A stretch of 64,000 bases of DNA from an uncultured Bacteroidales bacterium. Its GTDB lineage: Bacteria; Bacteroidota; Bacteroidia; Bacteroidales; Paludibacteraceae. Each line of letters starts with the position of its first letter. Within the stretch, counting starts at the first letter, position 1. Positions 51,410 to 58,806 of the stretch are shown piece by piece. The translations under genes and the position numbers were made by a program. The notes beneath the pieces are model-generated. The model was not told where the DNA came from and did no database searches. It saw nothing but the letters and a program-made list of their open reading frames with translations. Location: contig CACZFM010000005.1 of the NCBI GenBank assembly GCA_902780495.1, forward strand, positions 42,469-106,468. The letters are read 5' to 3'.

Positions 51410-51451
51410 TATCTCCACATTCGTGCCCGCAAGGGTGAGGGTGTGGAGATA
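51410..51451 (+). promoter_or_regulatory. hairpin in the ppdK-SIMPL gap
   Basis: A perfect 10-bp stem (TATCTCCACA with its complement) closes a 22-nt loop that contains a second small CCC/GGG stem. It ends 10 bp before the SIMPL start codon and has no T run, so it may act as a leader structure, RNA-processing site or weak attenuator rather than a classical terminator. Confidence 0.5.
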
Positions 51452-51461
51452 TATCGGAACT

Positions 51462-52148
51462 ATGAAACATACTATTACCGCTTCCGTTATTGTAGGTGTC
51501 TGCATCGTGGTGGCAGGCTTATCCGTATGCCGCGGATTGCATGACATCTCCGCCAAAGACCGCGCCGTATCCGTGAAAGGACTGGCCACCCGTGAAGTGA
51601 AAGCAGACTACGCCGTATGGCCGCTGTCGTTCACCATCAGTGGCAACAACTTGAAAGGACTCTATGCCCGTGAAGCCGAATTGGCAAAATCGCTGGGCGA
51701 ACAACTGCAAGCCAAAGGGTTTACCCAAGAAGATATCCGCCACGGCAAAATATCCGTGAGCGACAACTGGGAAAACTACTACGGCCAACGTCCGCAAAAT
51801 CAGTACACGCTGACCTCATCAGTGGTAATCAGTACCGCTAATGTGGACCTTGTGGTAGCCAATCAGGACTGCGTGAACGAGTTGGTGAGCGAAGGTGTGA
51901 TTGTCCACTCCTATGACTGGCAACTGGACTATCAGTTCAACGGATTGACCGAAATCAAGCCCGAAATGATACAGGAAGCGACCAAGAACGCCCGCGTAGT
52001 GGCACAAAAGTTTGCCGATGATGCAGAATGCAGCCTCGGTTCGATACGCCACGCCAACCAAGGGCAGTTCTCTATCGAATCGGACCAATACCAACCGTGG
52101 ATGAAACATATCCGCGTGGTGACAACCATAGACTATTATCTGCGATAA
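51462..52148 (+). CDS. SIMPL domain (DUF541) protein
   Basis: 228 residues from the ATG at 51462. One N-terminal membrane helix or signal anchor (about 6-24, ITASVIVGVCIVVAGLSV), then a SIMPL domain: VSVKGLATREVKADYAVWPLSF, the pairing ISVSDNWENY and a long helix NARVVAQKFADDA. The domain is periplasmic and related proteins are linked to outer-membrane or immune signalling functions, but the role in Bacteroidetes is unknown. Ends 3 bp before ftsY. Confidence 0.85.
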   Translation: MKHTITASVIVGVCIVVAGLSVCRGLHDISAKDRAVSVKGLATREVKADYAVWPLSFTISGNNLKGLYAREAELAKSLGEQLQAKGFTQEDIRHGKISVSDNWENYYGQRPQNQYTLTSSVVISTANVDLVVANQDCVNELVSEGVIVHSYDWQLDYQFNGLTEIKPEMIQEATKNARVVAQKFADDAECSLGSIRHANQGQFSIESDQYQPWMKHIRVVTTIDYYLR

Positions 52149-52151
52149 CGT

Positions 52152-53114
52152 ATGGCATTTTTCGGACTGTTCAAATCGAAAGAAGAGCAAAAACAGACGC
52201 TTGACCAAGGCTTGGAAAAGAGCAAAGAGTCTGTACTGAGCAAAATAGGACGTGCTATCGCCGGAAAGTCCACCGTGGATGACGATGTACTGGACAATCT
52301 GGAAGAAGCCCTCGTCACTTCCGATGTTGGCGTAGAGACCACGCTCCGTATCATTGAGCGCGTGCAGGCACGTGCTGCGCGGGACAAATATCTCGGCACC
52401 GATGAACTGAACCGAATCCTGGTGGAAGAGACCTGCGCATTGCTGCAAGAGAACGAGAAAGGCAACGTGCAGTCGCTAAATGATGAAAACATACCCAAAC
52501 CCTACGTCATCATGGTAGTGGGCGTGAACGGTGTGGGCAAAACAACCACTATCGGCAAACTGGCATGGCAATTCAAACAAGCCGGCAAAAAAGTCTATTT
52601 AGGCGCAGCGGACACGTTCCGTGCTGCTGCCATTGAGCAGTTGACCGTATGGGGCGAACGCGTTGGTGTGCCGGTGGTCAAACAGCAACTGGGGTCCGAC
52701 CCTGCTTCGGTGGCATTCGACACCCTATCATCCGCAAAAGCCAACAATGCCGATGTGGTGCTGATTGATACCGCCGGACGTCTGCACAACAAAGTAAACC
52801 TGATGAACGAGTTGAGCAAAATCAAAAACGTAATGCAGAAAGTCATTCCCGATGCTCCGCATGATGTCATGTTGGTGCTGGACGGTTCGACAGGACAAAA
52901 CGCCTTCGAACAGGCTCGGCAGTTTACCCGCGCAACCGAAGTCAGTTCGCTTGCTATCACCAAACTAGACGGAACAGCCAAAGGCGGGGTAGTAATCGGC
53001 ATCAGCGACCAGTTCCATATCCCCGTCCGTTATATCGGGCTGGGCGAAAAAATGACCGACCTGCAAGAATTCAACCGCGAGGATTTCGTGCGCAGCATAC
53101 TGGGTATCAAATAG
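52152..53114 (+). CDS. ftsY: signal recognition particle receptor FtsY
   Basis: 320 residues. Docks SRP-ribosome complexes at the membrane. Short N-domain without the long acidic A-domain of E. coli, then the SRP GTPase: GVNGVGKTTTIGKLA (P loop), AADTFRAAAIEQL, VLIDTAGRLHN, ITKLDGTAKGG and the closing VRYIGLGEKMTDLQEF. The start ATG follows the SIMPL stop by 3 bp. Confidence 0.97.
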   Translation: MAFFGLFKSKEEQKQTLDQGLEKSKESVLSKIGRAIAGKSTVDDDVLDNLEEALVTSDVGVETTLRIIERVQARAARDKYLGTDELNRILVEETCALLQENEKGNVQSLNDENIPKPYVIMVVGVNGVGKTTTIGKLAWQFKQAGKKVYLGAADTFRAAAIEQLTVWGERVGVPVVKQQLGSDPASVAFDTLSSAKANNADVVLIDTAGRLHNKVNLMNELSKIKNVMQKVIPDAPHDVMLVLDGSTGQNAFEQARQFTRATEVSSLAITKLDGTAKGGVVIGISDQFHIPVRYIGLGEKMTDLQEFNREDFVRSILGIK

Positions 53115-53160
53115 TCGCGACACACACATGAGAACATTAATTATAAAACAACATATCACT

Positions 53161-53880
53161 ATGGGAAGAGCTTTTGAATATCGCAAAGCGACCAAACTGA
53201 AACGCTGGGGTCACATGGCCCGTACATTCACCAAACTGGGTAAAGAAATTACTATCGCTGCCCGTGAAGGCGGTGCGGATCCTGACGGAAACCCGCGGTT
53301 GCGTATGCTCATTCAGCAGTGCAAACGCGAAAACATGCCGAAAGAGAACATCGACCGCGCCATCAAAAAAGCTACCGACAAATCATCGGAAGGCTATAAA
53401 GAAATCAACTACGAAGGATACGGACCGCATGGCGTGGCTATTTTCATCGAAACGGCTACCGATAACCACATGCGCACCGTGGCTAATATCCGCAGTTATT
53501 TCACCAAACACGGCGGTACGCTCGGCACACAAGGATGCCTGCAGTTCCTGTTTGACAGAAAAGCTTGCTTCACTATCACAATGAAAGACGGCATCGACCT
53601 GGACGAACTGGAACTCGAACTCATTGACTTCGGCGTAGAAGAACTTGGCGTAGACGAAGAGGAAAACACCATCGTTATCTATTCCGATTTCGACCAATAC
53701 TCCGGTATGCAGAAATATCTGGAAGAGCACGGATTTGAAATCCAGTCCTGTGAGTTCGTACGCATCCCGAACGACACCAAGCAACTGACCGATGAGCAAC
53801 GTGAGTCCGTACAGAAACTCATTGACAAAATCGAAGAGGACGAAGACGTACAGAACGTATTTACCAACATCGCCGAGTAA
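53161..53880 (+). CDS. YebC/PmpR family DNA-binding or ribosome-associated regulator
   Basis: 239 residues from the ATG at 53161. The opening (GRAFEYRKATKLKRWGHMARTFTKLGKEI) is the Bacteroidetes variant of the YebC start, followed by AAREGGADPDGNPRLR, KRENMPKENIDRAIKKA and YEGYGPHGVA. YebC proteins were described as transcription regulators and more recently as translation factors for difficult peptide stretches; which applies here is unknown. Lies 46 bp after ftsY. Confidence 0.95.
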   Translation: MGRAFEYRKATKLKRWGHMARTFTKLGKEITIAAREGGADPDGNPRLRMLIQQCKRENMPKENIDRAIKKATDKSSEGYKEINYEGYGPHGVAIFIETATDNHMRTVANIRSYFTKHGGTLGTQGCLQFLFDRKACFTITMKDGIDLDELELELIDFGVEELGVDEEENTIVIYSDFDQYSGMQKYLEEHGFEIQSCEFVRIPNDTKQLTDEQRESVQKLIDKIEEDEDVQNVFTNIAE

Positions 53881-53907
53881 GCGACAGAAGGGGCAAATCA
53901 CGCATCT

Positions 53908-54522
53908 ATGCAGATTAGCGATTATTTCCAACTAACAGACATTCAAGCGCAGCAGTTTGCTGCGCTTGAGGTTCTCTATCCTGATTGGAACCGGAAAATC
54001 AACCTTATCTCACGCAAAGATATCGGGTCGCTGCGCGAACATCACATCCTGCACTCGCTGGCTATTGCCAAAGTGCTGCATTTTGCACCCAATACGGAGA
54101 TACTGGATGTCGGCACAGGAGGAGGTTTTCCCGGAATACCGCTGGCAATACTCTTTCCCGAATGCCGTTTCACGCTCATTGACGGCATCGGCAAAAAAGT
54201 GATGGTAGCGGCAGACATTGCTAAACAAATAGGGCTTACCAATGTGGAATGTCTCCACGAGCGTGTGGAGGAAGAGAAACGGCAGTTCGATTTTGTCGTG
54301 TCACGCGCCGTAATGCCCCTACCCGACCTCGTGAAACTCGTACGCAAAAACATCCACCACAAGCACAAGAACGCCCTGCCAAACGGACTTATTGTGCTGA
54401 AAGGTGGTGAACTGCAGGCAGAGATACGGCCGTTCCGGACATCCGTGGAGGTAAGTGAGATTGACACTTTCTTCCATTTGCCTTGGTTCGCGGAAAAGCG
54501 CGTCCTATACCTGCCCCTGTAA
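53908..54522 (+). CDS. rsmG: 16S rRNA (guanine527-N7)-methyltransferase
   Basis: 204 residues. NRKINLISRKD near the start, the SAM loop LDVGTGGGFPGIPLAI, then ECLHERVEE and VVSRAVMPLPDLVKL are the RsmG pattern. Methylates G527 in the 530 loop of 16S rRNA; loss gives low-level streptomycin resistance in other bacteria. 27 bp after yebC. Confidence 0.96.
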   Translation: MQISDYFQLTDIQAQQFAALEVLYPDWNRKINLISRKDIGSLREHHILHSLAIAKVLHFAPNTEILDVGTGGGFPGIPLAILFPECRFTLIDGIGKKVMVAADIAKQIGLTNVECLHERVEEEKRQFDFVVSRAVMPLPDLVKLVRKNIHHKHKNALPNGLIVLKGGELQAEIRPFRTSVEVSEIDTFFHLPWFAEKRVLYLPL

Positions 54523-54532
54523 CTTTCCTGCT

Positions 54533-55072
54533 ATGCAAATACAAACATTCTATTTCAACCCCTATCGCGAGTGCACCTATATCATTGAGAACGGCCAGCA
54601 GTGCGTGGTTATTGACCCCGGTATGTATGGTGAACGCGAACAGCAACGCCTCACAGACTACCTGAACAAGAAACAACTGACACCCGTTGCCGTACTCATC
54701 ACTCACACGCACCCTGACCATATCTGCGGACTGGAATATCTGCAGCAGCAATATCCGCAAATACCTGTATACGGAAAAATCTATCAGGCAGCTCCGGCCG
54801 AACTGTTAGGCTATGCGCTGACCGTACTTGATACGCCCGGACACAAGGAAGATTCGCAATGTTTCTGGTTCCCGCAAGAGCAAACATTGTTCACGGGCGA
54901 CACGCTCTTTCAGGAATCCATCGGGCGAACCGATTTGCCCGGAGGAGATATGGACACACTCTTCCAATCCTTACGCCGGTTAGCTGAATTGCCCAAAGAG
55001 ACACAAGTATATCCCGGGCACGGCTATCCCACAACCATCGGGCACGAAATAGAATACAATCCCTATCTATAA
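54533..55072 (+). CDS. MBL-fold metallo-hydrolase (glyoxalase II-like)
   Basis: 179 residues from the ATG at 54533, 10 bp after rsmG; the frame opens earlier but inside rsmG. Metal ligands are HTHPDH near 62-67, the later TPGHKEDS, FTGDTLF and PGHGYPTT. The short chain without the C-terminal hydroxyacylglutathione domain is the usual form in Bacteroidetes; thioesterase or glyoxalase II-type activity is likely, with an unknown substrate. Confidence 0.92.
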   Translation: MQIQTFYFNPYRECTYIIENGQQCVVIDPGMYGEREQQRLTDYLNKKQLTPVAVLITHTHPDHICGLEYLQQQYPQIPVYGKIYQAAPAELLGYALTVLDTPGHKEDSQCFWFPQEQTLFTGDTLFQESIGRTDLPGGDMDTLFQSLRRLAELPKETQVYPGHGYPTTIGHEIEYNPYL

Positions 55073-55092
55073 AATCCACACTGAACTCTAAC

Positions 55093-55641
55093 ATGGAACA
55101 ACCCATCGAATATATCTCCGAACGCGAAAAAATCGTTTTGCGTTATCTGGATGCCCATAACATCGAATATAGTGTTTATCATCATCCGGAAGGTAAAACC
55201 ATTGAGGAAGCCAAGCAATGGTGGCACAATGACGGTTCCATACATTGCAAGAACATATTTCTGCGCAATCATAAAGGGAACCAGCATTACCTGGTTTGTT
55301 TCGACTGCGACCATGACCTTGATATTCATGATTTGGAGCACCGTCTGAAGGCCGAACTGATGGCGCAGGGATTCAATTCGCCCGGCAAACTTTCTTTTGC
55401 CTCACCCGAACGGATGCAACGCTATCTGGGGTTGGAGCCGGGCAGCGTATCGCCTTTCGGACTGATTAACGATGCGGAACAACATGTCATCCTCTTTCTG
55501 GACAAGAACCTGCAAAACGCCCCATCCCTCTCGTTCCATCCGAACGACTGTAGGGGAACGGTAGTCATCTCGCGTGAGATGTTCGCGCGTTATTTGGCGG
55601 TCAAAGGCAATCCTTTCCGCTATATGAAACTATACGAATAA
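55093..55641 (+). CDS. prolyl-tRNA deacylase family protein (YbaK/ProX type)
   Basis: 182 residues. IEYSVYHHPEGKTIEEAKQ, CKNIFLRNHKGNQHYLVC and GLEPGSVSPFGLIND are the ProX/YbaK signature; FHPNDCRGTVVIS follows. This stand-alone editing domain removes Ala or Cys wrongly attached to tRNA-Pro. 20 bp after the MBL gene. Confidence 0.94.
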   Translation: MEQPIEYISEREKIVLRYLDAHNIEYSVYHHPEGKTIEEAKQWWHNDGSIHCKNIFLRNHKGNQHYLVCFDCDHDLDIHDLEHRLKAELMAQGFNSPGKLSFASPERMQRYLGLEPGSVSPFGLINDAEQHVILFLDKNLQNAPSLSFHPNDCRGTVVISREMFARYLAVKGNPFRYMKLYE

Positions 55642-55658
55642 GAGGTTTTGCCAGCACC

Positions 55659-56051
55659 ATGAAAAGGATGTGTTTTATTATCCTGAGTCTGTTGATGATG
55701 CTCCATGCATCAGCAACTGAGTATGCAGGAAAGATGGTGGTTGGTGATGGCACATATGCTATGGAAAAAGTGCGTGTTTCGTTATCACCGGAAGGCACTC
55801 TTACCTTGTATGATGTCAAGTTTTCCCGTTTTATGCCGGTGCGGGTGGATGTTGTAATACCGGATGTCAGCCTCACATCGGTTCAGGCAGGTTTTGAACT
55901 TGGTGGAGAAGGCATGATACCCACTGTTAACGGCAAACCGCATCCTTCACGTATTGCCACCCAAATGAAAGGCATGGCTACCAAACAAACCTTGCGTTTT
56001 GATGTCTTTTTTGGCGGCAAGCACTTATCTTTTAGTGGTAAAGCACTCTAG
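55659..56051 (+). CDS. secreted calycin-like domain protein
   Basis: 130 residues. Signal peptide at 1-20 (IILSLLMMLHASA). The rest is one beta-rich domain (KMVVGDGTYAMEKVRVSL, LTLYDVKFSRFMPVRV, LRFDVFFGGKHLSFSGKAL) that matches the small calycin-like proteins of Bacteroidales, predicted to be lipocalin-type binding proteins of the envelope. Ligand unknown. Last gene of the plus-strand run; an 11-bp array follows directly. Confidence 0.72.
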   Translation: MKRMCFIILSLLMMLHASATEYAGKMVVGDGTYAMEKVRVSLSPEGTLTLYDVKFSRFMPVRVDVVIPDVSLTSVQAGFELGGEGMIPTVNGKPHPSRIATQMKGMATKQTLRFDVFFGGKHLSFSGKAL

Positions 56052-56067
56052 ATTCGTGTATCCTTAC

Positions 56068-56111
56068 CATACCCTCACCATACCCTTAGCATACCCTTAG
56101 CATACCCTTAC
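56068..56111. repeat. 11-bp tandem array between convergent genes (4 units)
   Basis: Units CATACCCTTAG, two identical and two with one or two changes, plus a degenerate unit to the left. It fills most of the 82-bp gap between the calycin-like gene and the sialidase-like gene. An 18-nt match to it is found on the minus strand at 37283-37300. Confidence 0.9.
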
Positions 56112-56133
56112 GCTGTCACACCTGTTGTCTTTA

Positions 56134-57171
56134 TCACCAACGTTGAGGATAGTAGGTGTTGGTACGCGGTTGCGTAAACATGGAAAGCGGCAGACGCGCC
56201 CAATAGATAGATGCCTTCGGCGTGGCATGACGCGAATAGTAAGTGACATACAGATACTTTCCACGAACTACCATACCGCTATAGCTATTGTCATCTCCAC
56301 CGGATGGCAACAAACAACATTCCTCAAACTGCCCCGATGTATTACCACGGAACATCATCGTTTTCTCACTGGCATACAACGACCGCGAACCAAGAATAGT
56401 AGTACTATCGTTCAAAACCAGAATATCCGGTCCTCCCAAAGGAATGTTCATATCAGTCCACTGCCAATCGGCGTATGGTGGCAGGCTACGCCCCCACAAT
56501 CCGTGTTTATCACTCCCTTCGCAACGCGCAATAAATAACATCGTACCATCGGAAAGGAATGCCAGCGAGGTCTCTCCCGGATTGCGCGGTAGGTCGAAAC
56601 GCGTGACGAGGCGATAGTGTATGCCATCGGTGGTAGAGACAAGGGATACGCCACTGCCATAAATGACTCCATACCCCACTCCCTTATACCACGTGACACG
56701 CCAAATCCATTCATAACCTCCGGAGACGGCAGAATCGAGTACGACCGGCTGCGGGTCGGAGAAATGAACGCCATCGGAAGAGAAAGACACCTGCGGATAC
56801 ATTGCCACCAGTTTCTTTCCTTCATAAACCGATCCGCCCTGAATAGCCATCAGACGGCCATCCGGCATGACAGAGAGTTTGGGGTCGCGCAAATCGATTC
56901 CATCCTTTCTCAACAACGCGACTGATTGCCATGACTTGCCGTTCTTTGAGCGCAAAATACGCGAGCGTCCCAACGTGCCGGGCACCTCGGAATTCGCATG
57001 GTGCGTATCCGCCTCACGGAAAGAGCAATAGAAAAAGCCATTGTGATAAATGAGCGAGGTAAAGGCACAATAATCGCCTTGCCATATACGACGGACACGG
57101 ATAGTGACATCTTCGTCAGCCCAAACAATCAAGGGCAGCAAAAGCAGCAAGAAAAACAAAGAACGTTTCAT
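56134..57171 (-). CDS. secreted sialidase-fold (beta-propeller) glycosidase-like protein
   Basis: 345 residues. Signal peptide at 1-18 (LLLLLPLIVWA). The chain has the blade pattern of six-bladed sialidase-fold proteins: FYCSFREADTHH, RILRSKNGKSWQSV and VSFSSDGVHFSDP resemble Asp-boxes (SxDxGxxW-like), and FIARCEGSD and SYSGMVVRGKYLYVTYYSR take the places of catalytic Arg/Tyr segments. It may be an exo-glycosidase or a binding propeller; GH33 assignment is not secure. Last gene of the operon starting at 63695. Confidence 0.7.
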   Translation of the reverse strand: MKRSLFFLLLLLPLIVWADEDVTIRVRRIWQGDYCAFTSLIYHNGFFYCSFREADTHHANSEVPGTLGRSRILRSKNGKSWQSVALLRKDGIDLRDPKLSVMPDGRLMAIQGGSVYEGKKLVAMYPQVSFSSDGVHFSDPQPVVLDSAVSGGYEWIWRVTWYKGVGYGVIYGSGVSLVSTTDGIHYRLVTRFDLPRNPGETSLAFLSDGTMLFIARCEGSDKHGLWGRSLPPYADWQWTDMNIPLGGPDILVLNDSTTILGSRSLYASEKTMMFRGNTSGQFEECCLLPSGGDDNSYSGMVVRGKYLYVTYYSRHATPKASIYWARLPLSMFTQPRTNTYYPQRW

Positions 57172-57183
57172 ACGAATACAGAT

Positions 57184-57984
57184 TTATTTACGATGATTGA
57201 TAATATAGCTCTTGATGATATTTTTGGTGGTTTGCAGCACCAATTCCTTAATCCACGCAAGGGGCCAGGGTGTCCAGCGTTGCGGATGTGTGGTAATCAT
57301 CAGATTGCACAACGGTTCGCCCCGTTTCCATCCCCTCTCGAGCCAACGGATGATATGCTTGGTTGAATGGAAGGTCAGTCCCATTCTGCTCCACTCCTCC
57401 TGCTGCGGAACCTTGTCGCGCACGGAGAATCGGAATCCATCCCAACAACGTCCGGTGTCGGTGAGATAAAGCGCCTCGTCAAAATCCATATCGAAATACG
57501 GTTCTCCAATGATGCCGAAATCACGATAGTTGTTGGTTTCCCACAGGTCTTTGCTGTCATAAGGCGAAGTAGGCGCACCATGCATACAAATAGTGGCCAC
57601 GGGATAGAAACGGCGGAAATAATCCAAATGCTTACGGAAAGCCTGTATCGCTTTTCCCATATCACCGTTCTTCAAAGAAAGGTCTTCATAATGATATCCT
57701 ATCTCATGCTGCAAGGCTGCGATATGGCGGATGATGTCAGGTTGATTACTCTCCGGCACAATGCGGAAATAATACGAGGCACGAATGCTCAAACTATTCT
57801 CAATCTGCGCAAAGCGCAAACTGTTCTTCGGTTTGGCATCCACATCATGACGCAAGATGACAAAACGCCGCTGAGTACGCTCCTGTTCCGTCATGCGGCA
57901 ATAGTCCTCGAAAGTAATAAACTGATAGCCTGCGCTCTGCAACGCCATCAAAAGCGATTTATAAGTTGAAGGTGTGAAGTCCAT
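57184..57984 (-). CDS. polysaccharide deacetylase-like protein
   Basis: 266 residues, no signal peptide. VILRHDVDAKPKNSLRFA gives the Asp-Asp/His metal motif of the NodB-type TIM barrel; HEIGYHYEDLS and CMHGAPTSPYDSKDLW form later barrel strands, with LMITTHPQRW as the final catalytic His loop. Similar proteins occur in Bacteroidales surface-glycan loci and may de-N-acetylate a sugar or be inactive. Overlaps the S1/P1 nuclease stop by 1 bp. Confidence 0.78.
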   Translation of the reverse strand: MDFTPSTYKSLLMALQSAGYQFITFEDYCRMTEQERTQRRFVILRHDVDAKPKNSLRFAQIENSLSIRASYYFRIVPESNQPDIIRHIAALQHEIGYHYEDLSLKNGDMGKAIQAFRKHLDYFRRFYPVATICMHGAPTSPYDSKDLWETNNYRDFGIIGEPYFDMDFDEALYLTDTGRCWDGFRFSVRDKVPQQEEWSRMGLTFHSTKHIIRWLERGWKRGEPLCNLMITTHPQRWTPWPLAWIKELVLQTTKNIIKSYIINHRK

Positions 57985-58793
57985 TAGCGATAGATATGAT
58001 TAAGCAGGGCCGCCAAATAGGTGCCTGCGTGAAACAACTGACGATCCAAATCGTCTTTGAAATGATATATATAGTGATACGTATTCCCGTCAAAATCGGT
58101 CTGATAGCGGTAGATACGTTCGGTGAGTGCATAATTGGCGCGCAGGATATCCTCTTCGGGAAGAGCAATCAGGCTATCGCGCGTAGCCGCATAGCGATTG
58201 TTGAGCCAAAGGGCATACTCGGTGTAACTCAAACCACGGCTCTCAATGAGTTTGTCATCCCACACGGCATGAAGATTGGTGGACTGACCAAACCATTTCA
58301 TCTTGACCTTGTTACCTCCCAAATCGTCCAGATGTCCGCTGTGCATCGAGCAAAACCGGTCAGCCGCCAGATGAATAAGTAAGATAAGCCCCTGCTGCGC
58401 AGACAAGCGATGGTCAAGCACCATAAGCGAATCTGTACGATGTTGCAAGCCGGCAACAATATCCGCCAAAGCATGGAAGAGATTGCCACCCTCCGAGGGA
58501 TAATCATGCCAGCACGCCAGCAACGATGAATCAGCAAGACCGGACGGCAAATCCTGATAATGCCAATCGTGGGTATATGCCAAAACGGTGTCCGACTTTA
58601 TTTCATCCGCCCAATTACACCAATAGACCATGCCTCCTTTGCCCAGCGTGGCATCCACCTGTCGCTTTGCCTTATAAGAGAGCCTTTCGTATGCCAACTG
58701 CGCCACGACACGATGTCCCTTCTGCCCCCACGCAAAGAGATGAGGAAGAACAGCAACGAGCAAAAAAGCAATAAGGACAAAACGTAAACGCAT
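57984..58793 (-). CDS. S1/P1-type zinc-dependent nuclease, secreted
   Basis: 269 residues from the ATG at 58793, chosen because it gives a standard signal peptide ending FA before WGQKGH; an ATG at 58820 overlaps the peptidase gene. The mature N-terminal Trp and His bind the trinuclear zinc site; HDWHYQD and HLAADRFCSMHSGHLDDLGGN supply more ligands. The usual HQP inside the second motif reads FCS, but the ligating His and Asp are kept. Degrades single-stranded nucleic acids in the periplasm or outside, probably for phosphate or nucleoside scavenging. Confidence 0.87.
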   Translation of the reverse strand: MRLRFVLIAFLLVAVLPHLFAWGQKGHRVVAQLAYERLSYKAKRQVDATLGKGGMVYWCNWADEIKSDTVLAYTHDWHYQDLPSGLADSSLLACWHDYPSEGGNLFHALADIVAGLQHRTDSLMVLDHRLSAQQGLILLIHLAADRFCSMHSGHLDDLGGNKVKMKWFGQSTNLHAVWDDKLIESRGLSYTEYALWLNNRYAATRDSLIALPEEDILRANYALTERIYRYQTDFDGNTYHYIYHFKDDLDRQLFHAGTYLAALLNHIYR

Positions 58794-58806
58794 GGCAGAT
58801 AAATGT

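Noticed and set aside
58236..58330. S1/P1 nuclease inactivated by loss of HQP motif
   Set aside because: The metal-binding His and Asp on both sides of the altered residues remain, so activity is still plausible.
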